In this document: piece by piece, positions 28,490 through 37,043 of the stretch
Position numbering within the stretch: position 1 is the stretch's first letter
Layout: each line of letters begins with the position of its first letter
From: Lachnospiraceae bacterium
GTDB taxonomy: Bacteria; Bacillota; Clostridia; Lachnospirales; Lachnospiraceae
Direction of reading: 5' to 3'
Length of the DNA stretch: 64,000 bases
Assembly: GCA_019421365.1 (NCBI GenBank)
Contig: JAHZFJ010000002.1
Coordinates: 186,001-250,000 of the forward strand
Translations under genes and position numbers: made by a program
The notes under the pieces: model-generated
Databases searched by the model: none
Told to the model about the DNA's origin: nothing
Seen by the model: the letters and a program-made list of their open reading frames with translations, nothing else

Positions 28490-30544
28490 ATGGAGAAACG
28501 AATTGTAGTTGTTGGTGCAGGATACGCAGGAATTCTGACCGCAAAAAAATTAGCAAAAAAATTTAAAAAACACGAAGGTGTTAGTGTAACAATTATTGAT
28601 AAGAATCCATTTCATACCATGCTTACTGAACTTCATGAAGTTGCAGCAAATCGTGTTGATGAGGATAGTATCAAGATTAGCTTAAAGAAAGTATTCGCAG
28701 GTAGAAGAGTAGACATAAAGTTAGATACAGTTACTTCAATTGACTATGATAATAAAGCTGTTGTTGGTAATCAGGAAACATATGAGTATGATATCCTAGT
28801 GATGTCAGCAGGTTCTAAACCTACTTTTTATGGTGTTCCTGGAGCAGAAGAGTATTCACATAAGCTTTGGTCATATGAGGATGCTGTTAATTTAAGAGAA
28901 CATATACATAATATGTTTAGAAAAGCATCTTGCGAACCAGATTCTACAAAACGTAAGAAAATGTTGACTTTTTATGTAGTTGGTGCCGGTTTTACAGGTG
29001 TAGAGATGGTTGGTGAATTGGCGGAATATGTTCCTTTTCTTTGTGAAAAATATGACATTGATAGAAGAGAAGTAACTATGTTTAATGTAGACGGACTTAG
29101 TAGACCAATTCCTAATTTACCAGAAAAATTATCGAATAAGGTAACAAAACGTCTTGAAAAAATGGGTGTTCAACTTTTACTAAACGCCACAGTTTCTGCT
29201 ATAGGTACTGATTTTATCGAACTTAAGAAAGATGATAAGATTGAACACTATGATGCAGCTACAGTAATTTGGGCAGCAGGTATCCAAAGTGCAGATATCA
29301 CACAAGCATCTGGTGAAAAGTTAGAGTTAAATCGTGGTGGACGAATTCAAGTAGATACTTATCTTCGTTCTACAAAAGACGAAAATGTATATGTTGTTGG
29401 CGATAATATGTATTATATACCAGAAGGAGAAGAACGTCCTGTTCCTCAGATGGTTGAAAATGCGGAACAATCTGCAGCTACAGCTTCACATAATATTTTC
29501 TGTGCTATTACAGGAAAAGGAGAAATGAAGGAGTATAAACCTTCTTTCCACGGCGTTATGGTTTGTATTGGTGGTCGCTATGGTGTAGCACATGTTGGTT
29601 TGCCGAATCATATGTTCAGCCTACCTTCATTCTTAGCGATGTTCGCAAAACATTTTATTAATATTGTTTATTTTATACAGGTACTTGGTTGGAATAAGAT
29701 TTTTAGCTATATTAAACATGAGTTTTTCACTATTAGAAATTGCAGAAGTTTTGTAGGTGGACATTTTTCAAACAGAACTCCAAGCTTTTTATTAGTACCA
29801 TTAAGAGTATGGCTTGGTGCAGTTTGGTTATTTGAAGGTGTTATGAAAATTGTTGAAGGTTGGTTTACAGGTCCAAAATTAACAGGTTTCTTTGGTGGAG
29901 CTAATGCTTGGTATGACAGTATAATAAATTCTACAGCCGGTGGAGCTTCAGCAGCAGATGCTGTTACTGCAGCAACAGGTGCAGCGGCAGCAACTACTCA
30001 GGTAGCAGATGCGGTTTCATCAGCTACTGGAGCCGTAGCAGATGCGGTTTCATCAGCTACTGGAGCTGTATCAGATGCAGTAGCAGGAGCCATTGGACAT
30101 GTGTTAATTAATTTCGATTTCCTAGGCATATTTAGAGTGATCTTTGTTTCTGGTAAGGAACTTGCTGAATCAACAATTAGTGACTATGCATTTAAACTTG
30201 ATGTACCATTTATAAACTGGTTTATGGATAAGTTAATTTTACCAAGTGATACGGTTCAACTTGTTATGCAAATCATTATTGTAGTAGCTGAAATTTTAAT
30301 TGGTCTAGCATTGATCGGTGGACTATTTACTACTCCTGCTTCAGGGGCATCATTAGCTTTACAATTTATGTTTGTATGTTCAACAGGTTTATATTTGAAC
30401 ACTGTATGGATGCTTTTTGCCGGAGTAGCAGTATTAATTGGTGCTGGTAGAACTTTAGGACTTGATTACTATGCAATGCCTGCACTTAAAAAAGGTTGGA
30501 AACGTATACCATTAGTTAGAAAGTTGTATATTTATAATGATTAA
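28490..30544 (+). CDS. ndh2: Type II NADH dehydrogenase fused to DoxX-like membrane domain
   Basis: Residues ~1-420 of this 684-residue protein are a two-dinucleotide-fold flavoprotein: FAD site VVVGAGYAGILTA at 5-17, NADH site FYVVGAGFTGVEMVGEL near 163, and the distal FAD motif NVYVVGDNMYY. The C-terminal ~250 residues are membrane helices of a DoxX-like type, interrupted near 483-530 by an Ala-rich segment containing 11-residue tandem repeats (VADAVSSATGA). As in Listeria Ndh2 it should pass electrons from NADH to a demethylmenaquinone pool devoted to extracellular electron transfer. The start follows AAGGAGAATACA. It is first of seven co-oriented genes for this pathway and overlaps the next by eight bases. 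Confidence 0.88.
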   Translation: MEKRIVVVGAGYAGILTAKKLAKKFKKHEGVSVTIIDKNPFHTMLTELHEVAANRVDEDSIKISLKKVFAGRRVDIKLDTVTSIDYDNKAVVGNQETYEYDILVMSAGSKPTFYGVPGAEEYSHKLWSYEDAVNLREHIHNMFRKASCEPDSTKRKKMLTFYVVGAGFTGVEMVGELAEYVPFLCEKYDIDRREVTMFNVDGLSRPIPNLPEKLSNKVTKRLEKMGVQLLLNATVSAIGTDFIELKKDDKIEHYDAATVIWAAGIQSADITQASGEKLELNRGGRIQVDTYLRSTKDENVYVVGDNMYYIPEGEERPVPQMVENAEQSAATASHNIFCAITGKGEMKEYKPSFHGVMVCIGGRYGVAHVGLPNHMFSLPSFLAMFAKHFINIVYFIQVLGWNKIFSYIKHEFFTIRNCRSFVGGHFSNRTPSFLLVPLRVWLGAVWLFEGVMKIVEGWFTGPKLTGFFGGANAWYDSIINSTAGGASAADAVTAATGAAAATTQVADAVSSATGAVADAVSSATGAVSDAVAGAIGHVLINFDFLGIFRVIFVSGKELAESTISDYAFKLDVPFINWFMDKLILPSDTVQLVMQIIIVVAEILIGLALIGGLFTTPASGASLALQFMFVCSTGLYLNTVWMLFAGVAVLIGAGRTLGLDYYAMPALKKGWKRIPLVRKLYIYND
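30002..30078 (+). repeat. 33-bp in-frame tandem repeat in ndh2
   Basis: Two nearly identical 33-base units and a diverged partial third encode VADAVSSATGA-type 11-residue repeats, inserted in the membrane half of the NADH dehydrogenase. Confidence 0.85.
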
Positions 30545-31517
30545 TAATAATATGAATGTAAAAGATTGTACCAAACTTGTTAAGTTTGATGAAGCACTAG
30601 AATTAGTTATAAGTGAAGTGGATAATTCATTATCCACTTCACCACTTATCATTCGAGGTTATACAAAACATTTAACGGAATCTAAAGGTAAGTTTATACG
30701 TGCAATATCAGTATTAATATGTGCTGAAGATAAAGATGGACTTATCCATCCGAATGCTATAAAAATAGCAGCATCAATTGAAATCTTACATTTAGCTACA
30801 TTAGTTCATGATGATGTAATTGATAATGCCGATCTACGTAGAGGTGATGTTACTTTACAGAAGAAATATGGAAGAAAGACTGCAGTTTTATGCGGGGATT
30901 ATCTATTTTGCGTAGCTCTTAATTTGGCTATGAATATTTCTAACAAAGAAGATTATTTGGAAGTAGATATGCCAAATTACATGGGAAAGATTTGTATTGG
31001 AGAGTTAAATCAGCACATCAATAATGGTAATTTGAACTTGTCTATGTACCAGTATTTGAAAATTATTTCTGGAAAGACAGCAGCATTATTTGAAGCTTCA
31101 TTCTTTGCGGGAGCAATCTTCGCAGGATGTAAGGAAGATGAATGTAAAAAATATAAACAACTTGGACATTATGTAGGTATGATATTCCAATTGATTGACG
31201 ACTGTATTGACTTTGAAGATACAGTTGATGTGGCAAAAAAGCCTGTCCAATCGGATTATGAACAAGGGGTTATTACCTTACCGTTAATTAAAGCTTTAGA
31301 AGACATGAGTGATTTAAAAGAGATGGCGAGGAGCAATCAGGTTACTCGTAAGGATCTCAATGAGGCAGTTGCTAAAACTGGCGGTTTGTCCTTTACTCAT
31401 AGGCTAGTAAAGAAATACCATACAAAATCTATGAGAATTATTGGGGATTTAGATTTAACAGAAAATAAAAAAGCCAACTTAATAGAGATTTTAAATAAGG
31501 CTTCTCATTTATCATAA
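30537..31517 (+). CDS. dmkB: Polyprenyl diphosphate synthase (DmkB-like)
   Basis: This 326-residue all-helical prenyltransferase extends isoprenoid diphosphates for a quinone side chain. The two aspartate motifs are DDVID at residues 92-96 (in LVHDDVIDNADLRRG) and DDCID at 221-225 (in IFQLIDDCIDFED). Length fits heptaprenyl diphosphate synthase component II and related enzymes. It begins inside the end of ndh2, with no clear ribosome site, implying translational coupling; an ATG five codons later is an alternative start. In the Listeria pathway the matching gene DmkB supplies the prenyl chain for demethylmenaquinone. An unusual 13-bp hairpin lies in its first 110 bases. Confidence 0.88.
   Translation: MINNNMNVKDCTKLVKFDEALELVISEVDNSLSTSPLIIRGYTKHLTESKGKFIRAISVLICAEDKDGLIHPNAIKIAASIEILHLATLVHDDVIDNADLRRGDVTLQKKYGRKTAVLCGDYLFCVALNLAMNISNKEDYLEVDMPNYMGKICIGELNQHINNGNLNLSMYQYLKIISGKTAALFEASFFAGAIFAGCKEDECKKYKQLGHYVGMIFQLIDDCIDFEDTVDVAKKPVQSDYEQGVITLPLIKALEDMSDLKEMARSNQVTRKDLNEAVAKTGGLSFTHRLVKKYHTKSMRIIGDLDLTENKKANLIEILNKASHLS
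30613..30642 (+). other. 13-bp perfect hairpin inside the 5' part of dmkB
   Basis: GTGAAGTGGATAA and TTATCCACTTCAC pair perfectly around the loop TTCA. Outer ATAAGT/ACTTAT bases extend the stem with a bulge. No T-run follows. It may be an mRNA processing or stabilising element between ndh2 and the rest of the operon. Confidence 0.6.
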
Positions 31518-31570
31518 TTGGCGTTTTGATTCGTATATATGAAAATTATAATAGAAAGTAAGTACAAAAT

Positions 31571-32473
31571 ATGGTTAAACGATTTTTAGACTATGTAGAA
31601 ATTAGGACCAAAATCACAAGTACTTTTGCATTTTTAATGACAATTGCACTTCTTGTATATCAAAAACAGAGCATTGATTGGAAACTGACGTTAGTATTCT
31701 TTGCCTCTATGTTTTTATTTGACTTAACGACTACGGCTATTAACAATTATATAGATACTAAAACGAATGATCAAACGCTACAATTTGAACGAAAAACAGC
31801 TCTTTTTATTATCTATGCATTATTTGGTTTAAGTACTGCATTAGGTTTGTATTTGGCTATTATGTCCGATATAGTTATATTATTAGTTGGTGGATTGTGT
31901 TTTATATGTGGTATTTTTTATACATATGGACCGTTACCAATCTCAAGAATGCCCTTAGGTGAATTCTTTTCGGGATTATTCTATGGTGTATTCATACCAT
32001 TTATTATCATGTATGTGAATACTCCAAAAGGAACATTTTTGAATTTTGATATTAATAGCCAATCTGTTTCAGTGGAGCTAATGATAGTTCCCATAGCGTC
32101 GTTATTGTTATTTGCAATTATACCTTTTTGTACAACAGCCAATATTATGCTTGCGAATAATATGTGTGATCTTGAGAAAGATATTCTTGTTAAAAGACAT
32201 ACATTGCCTTATTATGTAGGTAAGAAATCAATTTATCTCTATGCTGGGTTATACTATATGACTTACGTAGCAATGGTAGCTATGGTAGTATTAGGAATGA
32301 TTTCACCTATTTGCTTGTTATCTTTACTCACACTATTTATTGTACAAAAGAATATTAAACAATTTATGAAGAAGCAAGATAAAGCCACTACGTTTATTTT
32401 ATCAATTAAAAACTATGTTATCATAATGGGTGTCAATACAGTATTAATTTTTATTGGTGCTTTATTTAGCTAA
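31571..32473 (+). CDS. dmkA: UbiA-family demethylmenaquinone prenyltransferase (DmkA-like)
   Basis: The 300-residue integral membrane protein has about eight or nine helices and the two UbiA metal-diphosphate motifs: NNYIDTKTND near residue 59 and NNMCDLEKDI near residue 197. YGPLPISRMPLGEFFSG is also typical of the MenA branch. It would attach the polyprenyl chain to 1,4-dihydroxy-2-naphthoate, giving demethylmenaquinone in the membrane. No menaquinone methyltransferase or naphthoate pathway gene is nearby. Placed between the chain-length synthase and EetA-like gene, it fits DmkA of the flavin-based extracellular electron transfer locus. Its ribosome site is weak (AGAAAGTAAGT). Confidence 0.87.
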   Translation: MVKRFLDYVEIRTKITSTFAFLMTIALLVYQKQSIDWKLTLVFFASMFLFDLTTTAINNYIDTKTNDQTLQFERKTALFIIYALFGLSTALGLYLAIMSDIVILLVGGLCFICGIFYTYGPLPISRMPLGEFFSGLFYGVFIPFIIMYVNTPKGTFLNFDINSQSVSVELMIVPIASLLLFAIIPFCTTANIMLANNMCDLEKDILVKRHTLPYYVGKKSIYLYAGLYYMTYVAMVAMVVLGMISPICLLSLLTLFIVQKNIKQFMKKQDKATTFILSIKNYVIIMGVNTVLIFIGALFS

Positions 32474-32536
32474 ACTGATTCGATTTGATGAATCGTGGAG
32501 GGATACATCCTCAAACTAGAAAGGCAATGGTTTAAG

Positions 32537-32929
32537 ATGAAGTTTTTTAAAAAGACAGATATGATTATTATAGGCGTAATTTTAGTCTTTGCAGTTATAT
32601 TCATGGTACTTTACCGAACGAAGTTTTCGGATCAGCCGGCAGTGGCAGAGATCTATTATTACTCTGAGTTAGTTGAAACAGTGAGGTTGGATGAAAAAGT
32701 AGATAAAACATTTACGATTCCACAAAACGACAATGTAGTTTTTCATCTACATGAAGATGGAACCCTGCAATTTGAAGAGTCTGATTGTCCTGATAAAGTT
32801 TGCATCAATACTGGAAAGATTGGTATGGTGGGGGAAAGTGCAGCTTGCCTGCCTAATAGTATTGTAGTAAAAATCGTTCAGAAATCAGGACGCACTGATG
32901 ATACTGTTGATATTATAGTTGGAAAGTAG
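32537..32929 (+). CDS. eetA: EetA-like NusG domain II membrane protein
   Basis: About 130 residues: one N-terminal membrane anchor (MIIIGVILVFAVIFMVLY) and an extracytoplasmic NusG-II domain ending with CPDKVCINTGKIG and AACLPNSIVV. The conserved CPDxxC...CLPN arrangement is the hallmark of this domain. In Listeria the EetA protein of this type, with EetB, is required for transferring electrons from the quinone pool to the surface; the chemistry is unresolved. I use the ATG of MKFFKKTDM, since a GTG 14 codons upstream would add a charged, non-signal segment. It is followed 11 bases later by the EetB-like gene. Confidence 0.82.
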   Translation: MKFFKKTDMIIIGVILVFAVIFMVLYRTKFSDQPAVAEIYYYSELVETVRLDEKVDKTFTIPQNDNVVFHLHEDGTLQFEESDCPDKVCINTGKIGMVGESAACLPNSIVVKIVQKSGRTDDTVDIIVGK

Positions 32930-32940
32930 AAAGGTCTGTT

Positions 32941-33486
32941 ATGGACAACAAGATTAATGAAGATTTGGCAACACGAAATTTAAAAAAAACGCAAAGATTA
33001 GTTTTAACAGGTTTATTATTCGCCATTGCCATGGTACTTTCTGTAGTAGAAAGCTCTTTTCCACCTATTATGGCGGCAGTGCCTGGTGTAAAGATGGGGT
33101 TATCTAACATTGCAGTTATGTACGCATTGTTCTTCTTAAACAAACGGCAGGCATACGCCATTGCTATCTTAAAAGCGGGGTTTGTATTTCTTACTAGAGG
33201 AGCTGCATCAAGTCTTTTAAGTTTGTGTGGCGGAATATTATCCCTAACAATTATGGCAATCTTAATGATTGTCTTCAAGAAAAGGATATCATACTTGGTT
33301 TTAAGTATTTTTGGCGCAGTTTTTCATAATATAGGACAGCTGATTGCCATTTCCTTTATTTTTACATCAATCTATATATGGGCTTATCTACCAGTTCTTT
33401 TGTTTAGTGGAATATTGGCAGGTATAGCAACATCTATATTACTTAAGTTTATTCTACCAGCCTTACAAAGAGTTGGTTTGAAATAA
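32941..33486 (+). CDS. eetB: EetB-like Gx transporter family membrane protein
   Basis: The 181-residue protein has five or six membrane helices. VPGVKMGLSNIAVMYALFF and TRGAASSLLSLCGGILSLT are typical of the Gx transporter/heptaprenyl diphosphate synthase component I family, related to ECF substrate-binding components. In the Listeria locus the equivalent is EetB, thought to work with EetA in moving electrons out of the membrane. Gene order EetA-EetB is conserved here. The older annotation as a prenyl synthase component is probably misleading; neither role is proven from sequence. Confidence 0.82.
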   Translation: MDNKINEDLATRNLKKTQRLVLTGLLFAIAMVLSVVESSFPPIMAAVPGVKMGLSNIAVMYALFFLNKRQAYAIAILKAGFVFLTRGAASSLLSLCGGILSLTIMAILMIVFKKRISYLVLSIFGAVFHNIGQLIAISFIFTSIYIWAYLPVLLFSGILAGIATSILLKFILPALQRVGLK

Positions 33487-33515
33487 AAATAAAAATTTTT
33501 CAGTGGAGGAAAGTT

Positions 33516-34613
33516 ATGAAAAAGAAAATAGCTTTATTACTTAGTTTAACACTAGTTCTCACAATGGCTACTGCATGTGGCAAAAAGAACACAAATGAGG
33601 GAACACAAACTCAAGGAGAAGCAACTCAAGAAGAAACAACTCAAGAAGATGCAACTCAAGAAGATGCAACTCAAGAAGAAACAGCTCAAGGTGGAGCTAA
33701 AACAGGTCTTGCAGTACTTACTTCAGTTGGTTCTTCAGCAGATGCAACTGCAGATGCAGAAGGATTAGCTCAAGTTGATTCTACAATCGTTGCAGTTTTA
33801 GTTGGAGAAGATGGTAAAATCTTAGATTGCGCTATTGATGCAGCACAAACTAAAATCAACTTCTCAGCAGAAGGTAAAATTACAACAGATTTAGCTACTG
33901 AATTCAAATCTAAACAAGAATTAGGAACTGATTATGGAATGGCTGGTGCATCTTCAATCGGTAAAGAATGGTCTGAACAAGCAAATGCATTTGCTGATTA
34001 TGTTGTTGGTAAAACTCTTGAAGAAGTAAAAGGTATTGCTGTAACTGAAGGTTTAGCTACAGATGCGGATTTATCTTCTTCAGTTACTATCCATGTAACA
34101 GATTTCATTAGTGGTGTTGAAAAAGCTGTTAACAATGCAAAAGCTTTAGGTGCTAATGCTGATGATAAACTTGGTCTTGGTGTATCAACTAATATCGCTA
34201 AATCAACTGACGCTGGTGAAGAAGATGGAGTTGCTCAAGCATACACTAACTATTCAGTAGTTACAACAGATAAAGATGGTAAGATCACAAGCTCTATCAT
34301 CGATGCTTCTCAAAGTGATGTAAAATTCTCAGCTACTGGTGCTATTACTTCTGATTTAGCTGTTGCACCACAAACAAAACAAGAATTAGGCGCTGATTAC
34401 GGAATGGCAAAAGCATCTTCAATCGGTAAAGAATGGTTTGAACAAGTAGATGCACTTGCTCAATATGTTGTTGGTAAAACAGTAGAAGAAGTTAAAGGTA
34501 TTGCAGTTACTGAAGAAGGTGTACCTTCTGATGCTGATTTAGCAAGCTCTGTAACAATTCATATTGGTGATTATACTACAGTTATTGATAAAGCTGTAGC
34601 AAATGCTAAATAA
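33516..34613 (+). CDS. pplA: PplA-like flavinylated surface lipoprotein, two tandem repeats
   Basis: This 365-residue lipoprotein starts MKKKIALLLSLTLVLTMATA and has its lipid Cys at residue 22. A linker of five TQ-ending five-residue repeats follows (about residues 34-58). Then two ~155-residue homologous domains each contain GxDYGMAxASSIGKEW. The AGAS (Ser146) and AKAS (Ser301) positions resemble the [S/T]GA[S/T] flavinylation site of FMN-binding domains modified by ApbE. Expected role: a two-FMN electron shuttle on the cell surface, delivering electrons to flavins or iron. Start follows TGGAGGAAAGTT. Codons are strongly biased to A/T-ending favourites, suggesting high expression. The modified residues are inferred. 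Confidence 0.82.
   Translation: MKKKIALLLSLTLVLTMATACGKKNTNEGTQTQGEATQEETTQEDATQEDATQEETAQGGAKTGLAVLTSVGSSADATADAEGLAQVDSTIVAVLVGEDGKILDCAIDAAQTKINFSAEGKITTDLATEFKSKQELGTDYGMAGASSIGKEWSEQANAFADYVVGKTLEEVKGIAVTEGLATDADLSSSVTIHVTDFISGVEKAVNNAKALGANADDKLGLGVSTNIAKSTDAGEEDGVAQAYTNYSVVTTDKDGKITSSIIDASQSDVKFSATGAITSDLAVAPQTKQELGADYGMAKASSIGKEWFEQVDALAQYVVGKTVEEVKGIAVTEEGVPSDADLASSVTIHIGDYTTVIDKAVANAK
33615..33689 (+). repeat. 15-bp in-frame tandem repeat (linker of PplA-like protein)
   Basis: Five consecutive 15-base units encode GEATQ, EETTQ, EDATQ, EDATQ and EETAQ. It is an acidic surface spacer next to the lipid anchor and may vary in copy number between strains. Confidence 0.85.
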
Positions 34614-34680
34614 TAACCACGTAGGTATAATAGAAGTTTAATAATCAAATAATGATATGTGTATCATTTTCCTACATTAA

Positions 34681-34709
34681 GGGAGGTAGTTTACTACCTC
34701 CCTATTTTA
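34681..34709 (+). terminator. Hairpin between pplA and the ApbE gene
   Basis: GGGAGGTAG and CTACCTCCC form a perfect 9-bp stem around TTTA, followed by TATTTTA. The weak T-run suggests partial termination, which would lower expression of the flavin transferase relative to the abundant lipoprotein. A smaller 7-bp hairpin, AATGATA/TATCATT, precedes it. Confidence 0.55.
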
Positions 34710-34723
34710 AAGAGGTAATTAGA

Positions 34724-35773
34724 GTGAATAAAAGAATACTAGCAATAATACTAATGATAGTAACAATGAGTGTTAATCTTTCTGCATGTAGTTCTAATAA
34801 AGAAAAACGTTATGAGGCAGAATTTTTGCTTTTCTTTGATACGGTAACTCAAATTGTTGGATACGCTGATAGCAAAGAAGATTTCTCGGAATATGCTCAG
34901 CTTGTCTATGATAATCTGAAAGTATATCATGAACTTTATGATATCTATAACGATTACGATGGTATAAATAATATAAAAACAATTAACGATAACGCTGGAA
35001 TCAAGCCAGTTAAAGTAGATCAAAAAATTATAGATTTATTGCTTTTCTCAAAGGAAGCCTATGAATTGACTGACGGAAAGGTGAATATTGCCTTTGGTGC
35101 AGTATTAGAAGTTTGGCATGATTATAGAGACAAGGGAATAGAAAACCCTGACATTGCAGCTCTGCCACCAATGGATGTATTAGAAGAAAAAGCGAAACAT
35201 ACCGACATAAATAAGGTAGTTATTAACGAAGAGGATTCAACGGTGTATCTAGAAGACCCAGAGATGTCACTTGACGTTGGAGCCATTGCAAAAGGCTATG
35301 CTACAGAGATGGTAAGCAATATTGCATATGAACAAGGCTATACGAGTGGAATGCTTAGTGTGGGCGGAAACGTTCGTACAATGGGTAGCAAGGGTGATAG
35401 CAAACAAGATTGGAAGGTTGGTATTCAAAATCCTGATTTAGAGGATGAGAATTCACAGTTATATATCTTAAACTTTAAAGAAGATTCTCTTGTTACGAGT
35501 GGTGTTTACCAAAGATATTATACAGTTGATGGTAAACAATATCATCATATTATTGACCCGGAAACTTTAATGCCATCGGATTATTTTACAGCGGTAACTA
35601 TTCTGTGTAAGAACTCTGGAATGGCTGATGCACTATCTACAGCTGTATTTAATATGCCTTATGAAGAAGGTAAGGAATTTGTTGAGAGTTTACCGGATAC
35701 AGAGGCATTATGGGTATTTAAAGACGGAGAACAAAAGTTTAGTTCAGGGTTCCAGGATTATATTGCAAAATAA
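34724..35773 (+). CDS. fmnB: FAD:protein FMN transferase (ApbE/FmnB)
   Basis: The 349-residue enzyme takes FMN from FAD and attaches it to Ser/Thr of target proteins outside the membrane. It is a lipoprotein: a hydrophobic leader MNKRILAIILMIVTM ends at SACSS. Family motifs are DTVTQI, SLDVGAIAKGYATEMV, GGNVRTMG, HHIIDPETLMP and GMADALSTAVFN (metal and FAD binding). The GTG start is chosen because AGAGGTAATTAGA precedes it and the leader then has normal length; the in-frame ATG 24 codons upstream lies in the preceding hairpin region. It is the last gene of the electron-transfer locus and its obvious target is the upstream PplA-like protein. Confidence 0.93.
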   Translation: MNKRILAIILMIVTMSVNLSACSSNKEKRYEAEFLLFFDTVTQIVGYADSKEDFSEYAQLVYDNLKVYHELYDIYNDYDGINNIKTINDNAGIKPVKVDQKIIDLLLFSKEAYELTDGKVNIAFGAVLEVWHDYRDKGIENPDIAALPPMDVLEEKAKHTDINKVVINEEDSTVYLEDPEMSLDVGAIAKGYATEMVSNIAYEQGYTSGMLSVGGNVRTMGSKGDSKQDWKVGIQNPDLEDENSQLYILNFKEDSLVTSGVYQRYYTVDGKQYHHIIDPETLMPSDYFTAVTILCKNSGMADALSTAVFNMPYEEGKEFVESLPDTEALWVFKDGEQKFSSGFQDYIAK

Positions 35774-35830
35774 AAGAATGGACTATTGTCGAATTGTTCC
35801 TTTGATGTTAATAGATTATTAATGTTTAGT

Positions 35831-35918
35831 AAAAAGACAATCTTTATGCTTTTTGCGTATCCACGGACATAACATATCGGTGGTCTTGGCAAAAGTCATT
35901 TGAAAGATTGTCTTTTTT
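35831..35918 (+). terminator. Long nested hairpin, recurrent terminator family copy B
   Basis: AAAAAGACAATCTTT and AAAGATTGTCTTTTTT are the outer arms of an ~88-base hairpin with a further imperfect inner stem. It separates the convergent ApbE and AEC transporter genes and can serve both strands. Confidence 0.75.
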
Positions 35919-36012
35919 GTTATGTATTGCATTAAGTAATGGAAAACCTGAATCCTCGGAGATTTAGAAGATTGTACATATCAAATTAAACTTTTACATA
36001 ATACATAAAATG

Positions 36013-36957
36013 TTATATTAACGTTAAAGTACGTAATAAATACACCCACAAAGTTAGTGTAACTGAGGAAAATAGAGTTGCAGTTACGACTATACTAGAG
36101 GATAATACAGCATCATTATGCATGTTCTTAGCCATTATGTAACAGGTAACAGTTGTTGGTGAGGCAAGCATTACTAAGATGGCAACCATCTCGCTATTCC
36201 TAAAACCAAAGAGGTAAGCAATTGGAAGGAACAATGCAGGTAGTAGAATCAATTTGATAAACGTTGCAAGTACCGTTGGTTTGACTTTACTAATTGCTTG
36301 CTTTCCTTCAAAGGTAGCTCCGACAACAAGTAGGGCTAGTGGAGTTGCAGTTGCAGCAACATTACTAACAGTCTTTAGTGCCATAGTAGGAATAGGTATC
36401 TCTAATATTGCCACAACTAATGCCGCGAATATAGCAATTATAATTGGATTCTTTAAGACGTTGATGCATGCTGTTTTAATCTTATTAGTATCCTTCGTGG
36501 ATTCATTCGAATTGAAGGTAAGGATGATTACAGAGAAGATATTATATAGAGGAACAGATGCAACAATCATCATAGGGGCCATGCCAGAATTACCATAGAT
36601 ATTCTGAACGAATGCAATTCCAAGCACAGCGCTACTACCACGTACACTAGCCTGAATGAATGCACCTACCATAGATTTATCTTTCATGAAGAGAGCAGTT
36701 AATAACCAGGTTGTAAGAAACATGATTGTAGTTGTAATCATACAAAAAAGTACAAATCTTAGATTAAAGGTTTCCTTAATGTTTGCGGTAACGATATCTT
36801 TAAAAAGTAGACAGGGGAGTGCGATTTTAAATACAAATTTATCTGCAACAGTCGTGAATTCTTTGGTCAACATATGCTTTTGCATGAGAATCCAACCTAA
36901 CAAAATAACAAGAAATATAGGAACAGTGGCATTTAAACTAAAAATAAAATTATTCAT
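36013..36957 (-). CDS. AEC family transporter
   Basis: The 314-residue membrane protein has about ten helices in two inverted five-helix halves. VTCYIMAKNMHNDAVLSSSIVVT near the C-terminus is typical of the auxin efflux carrier (AEC) family, as is LVVGATFEG in the middle. Bacterial members export or exchange small organic anions such as malate. The substrate is unknown. The start follows GGAGGTACGA. It stands alone, convergent with the ApbE gene. Confidence 0.88.
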   Translation of the reverse strand: MNNFIFSLNATVPIFLVILLGWILMQKHMLTKEFTTVADKFVFKIALPCLLFKDIVTANIKETFNLRFVLFCMITTTIMFLTTWLLTALFMKDKSMVGAFIQASVRGSSAVLGIAFVQNIYGNSGMAPMMIVASVPLYNIFSVIILTFNSNESTKDTNKIKTACINVLKNPIIIAIFAALVVAILEIPIPTMALKTVSNVAATATPLALLVVGATFEGKQAISKVKPTVLATFIKLILLPALFLPIAYLFGFRNSEMVAILVMLASPTTVTCYIMAKNMHNDAVLSSSIVVTATLFSSVTLTLWVYLLRTLTLI

Positions 36958-37043
36958 TCGTACCTCCAGTATGGTATATTGTATATATTAGTAGCACGAA
37001 ATAACAATAAAGTCAAATTTAGGATTAGAATGGAGGTCAAACT

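Noticed and set aside
33577..33768. Lys/Gln-rich overlapping frame in the PplA-like gene
   Set aside because: It is an out-of-frame reading of the 15-bp linker repeat.
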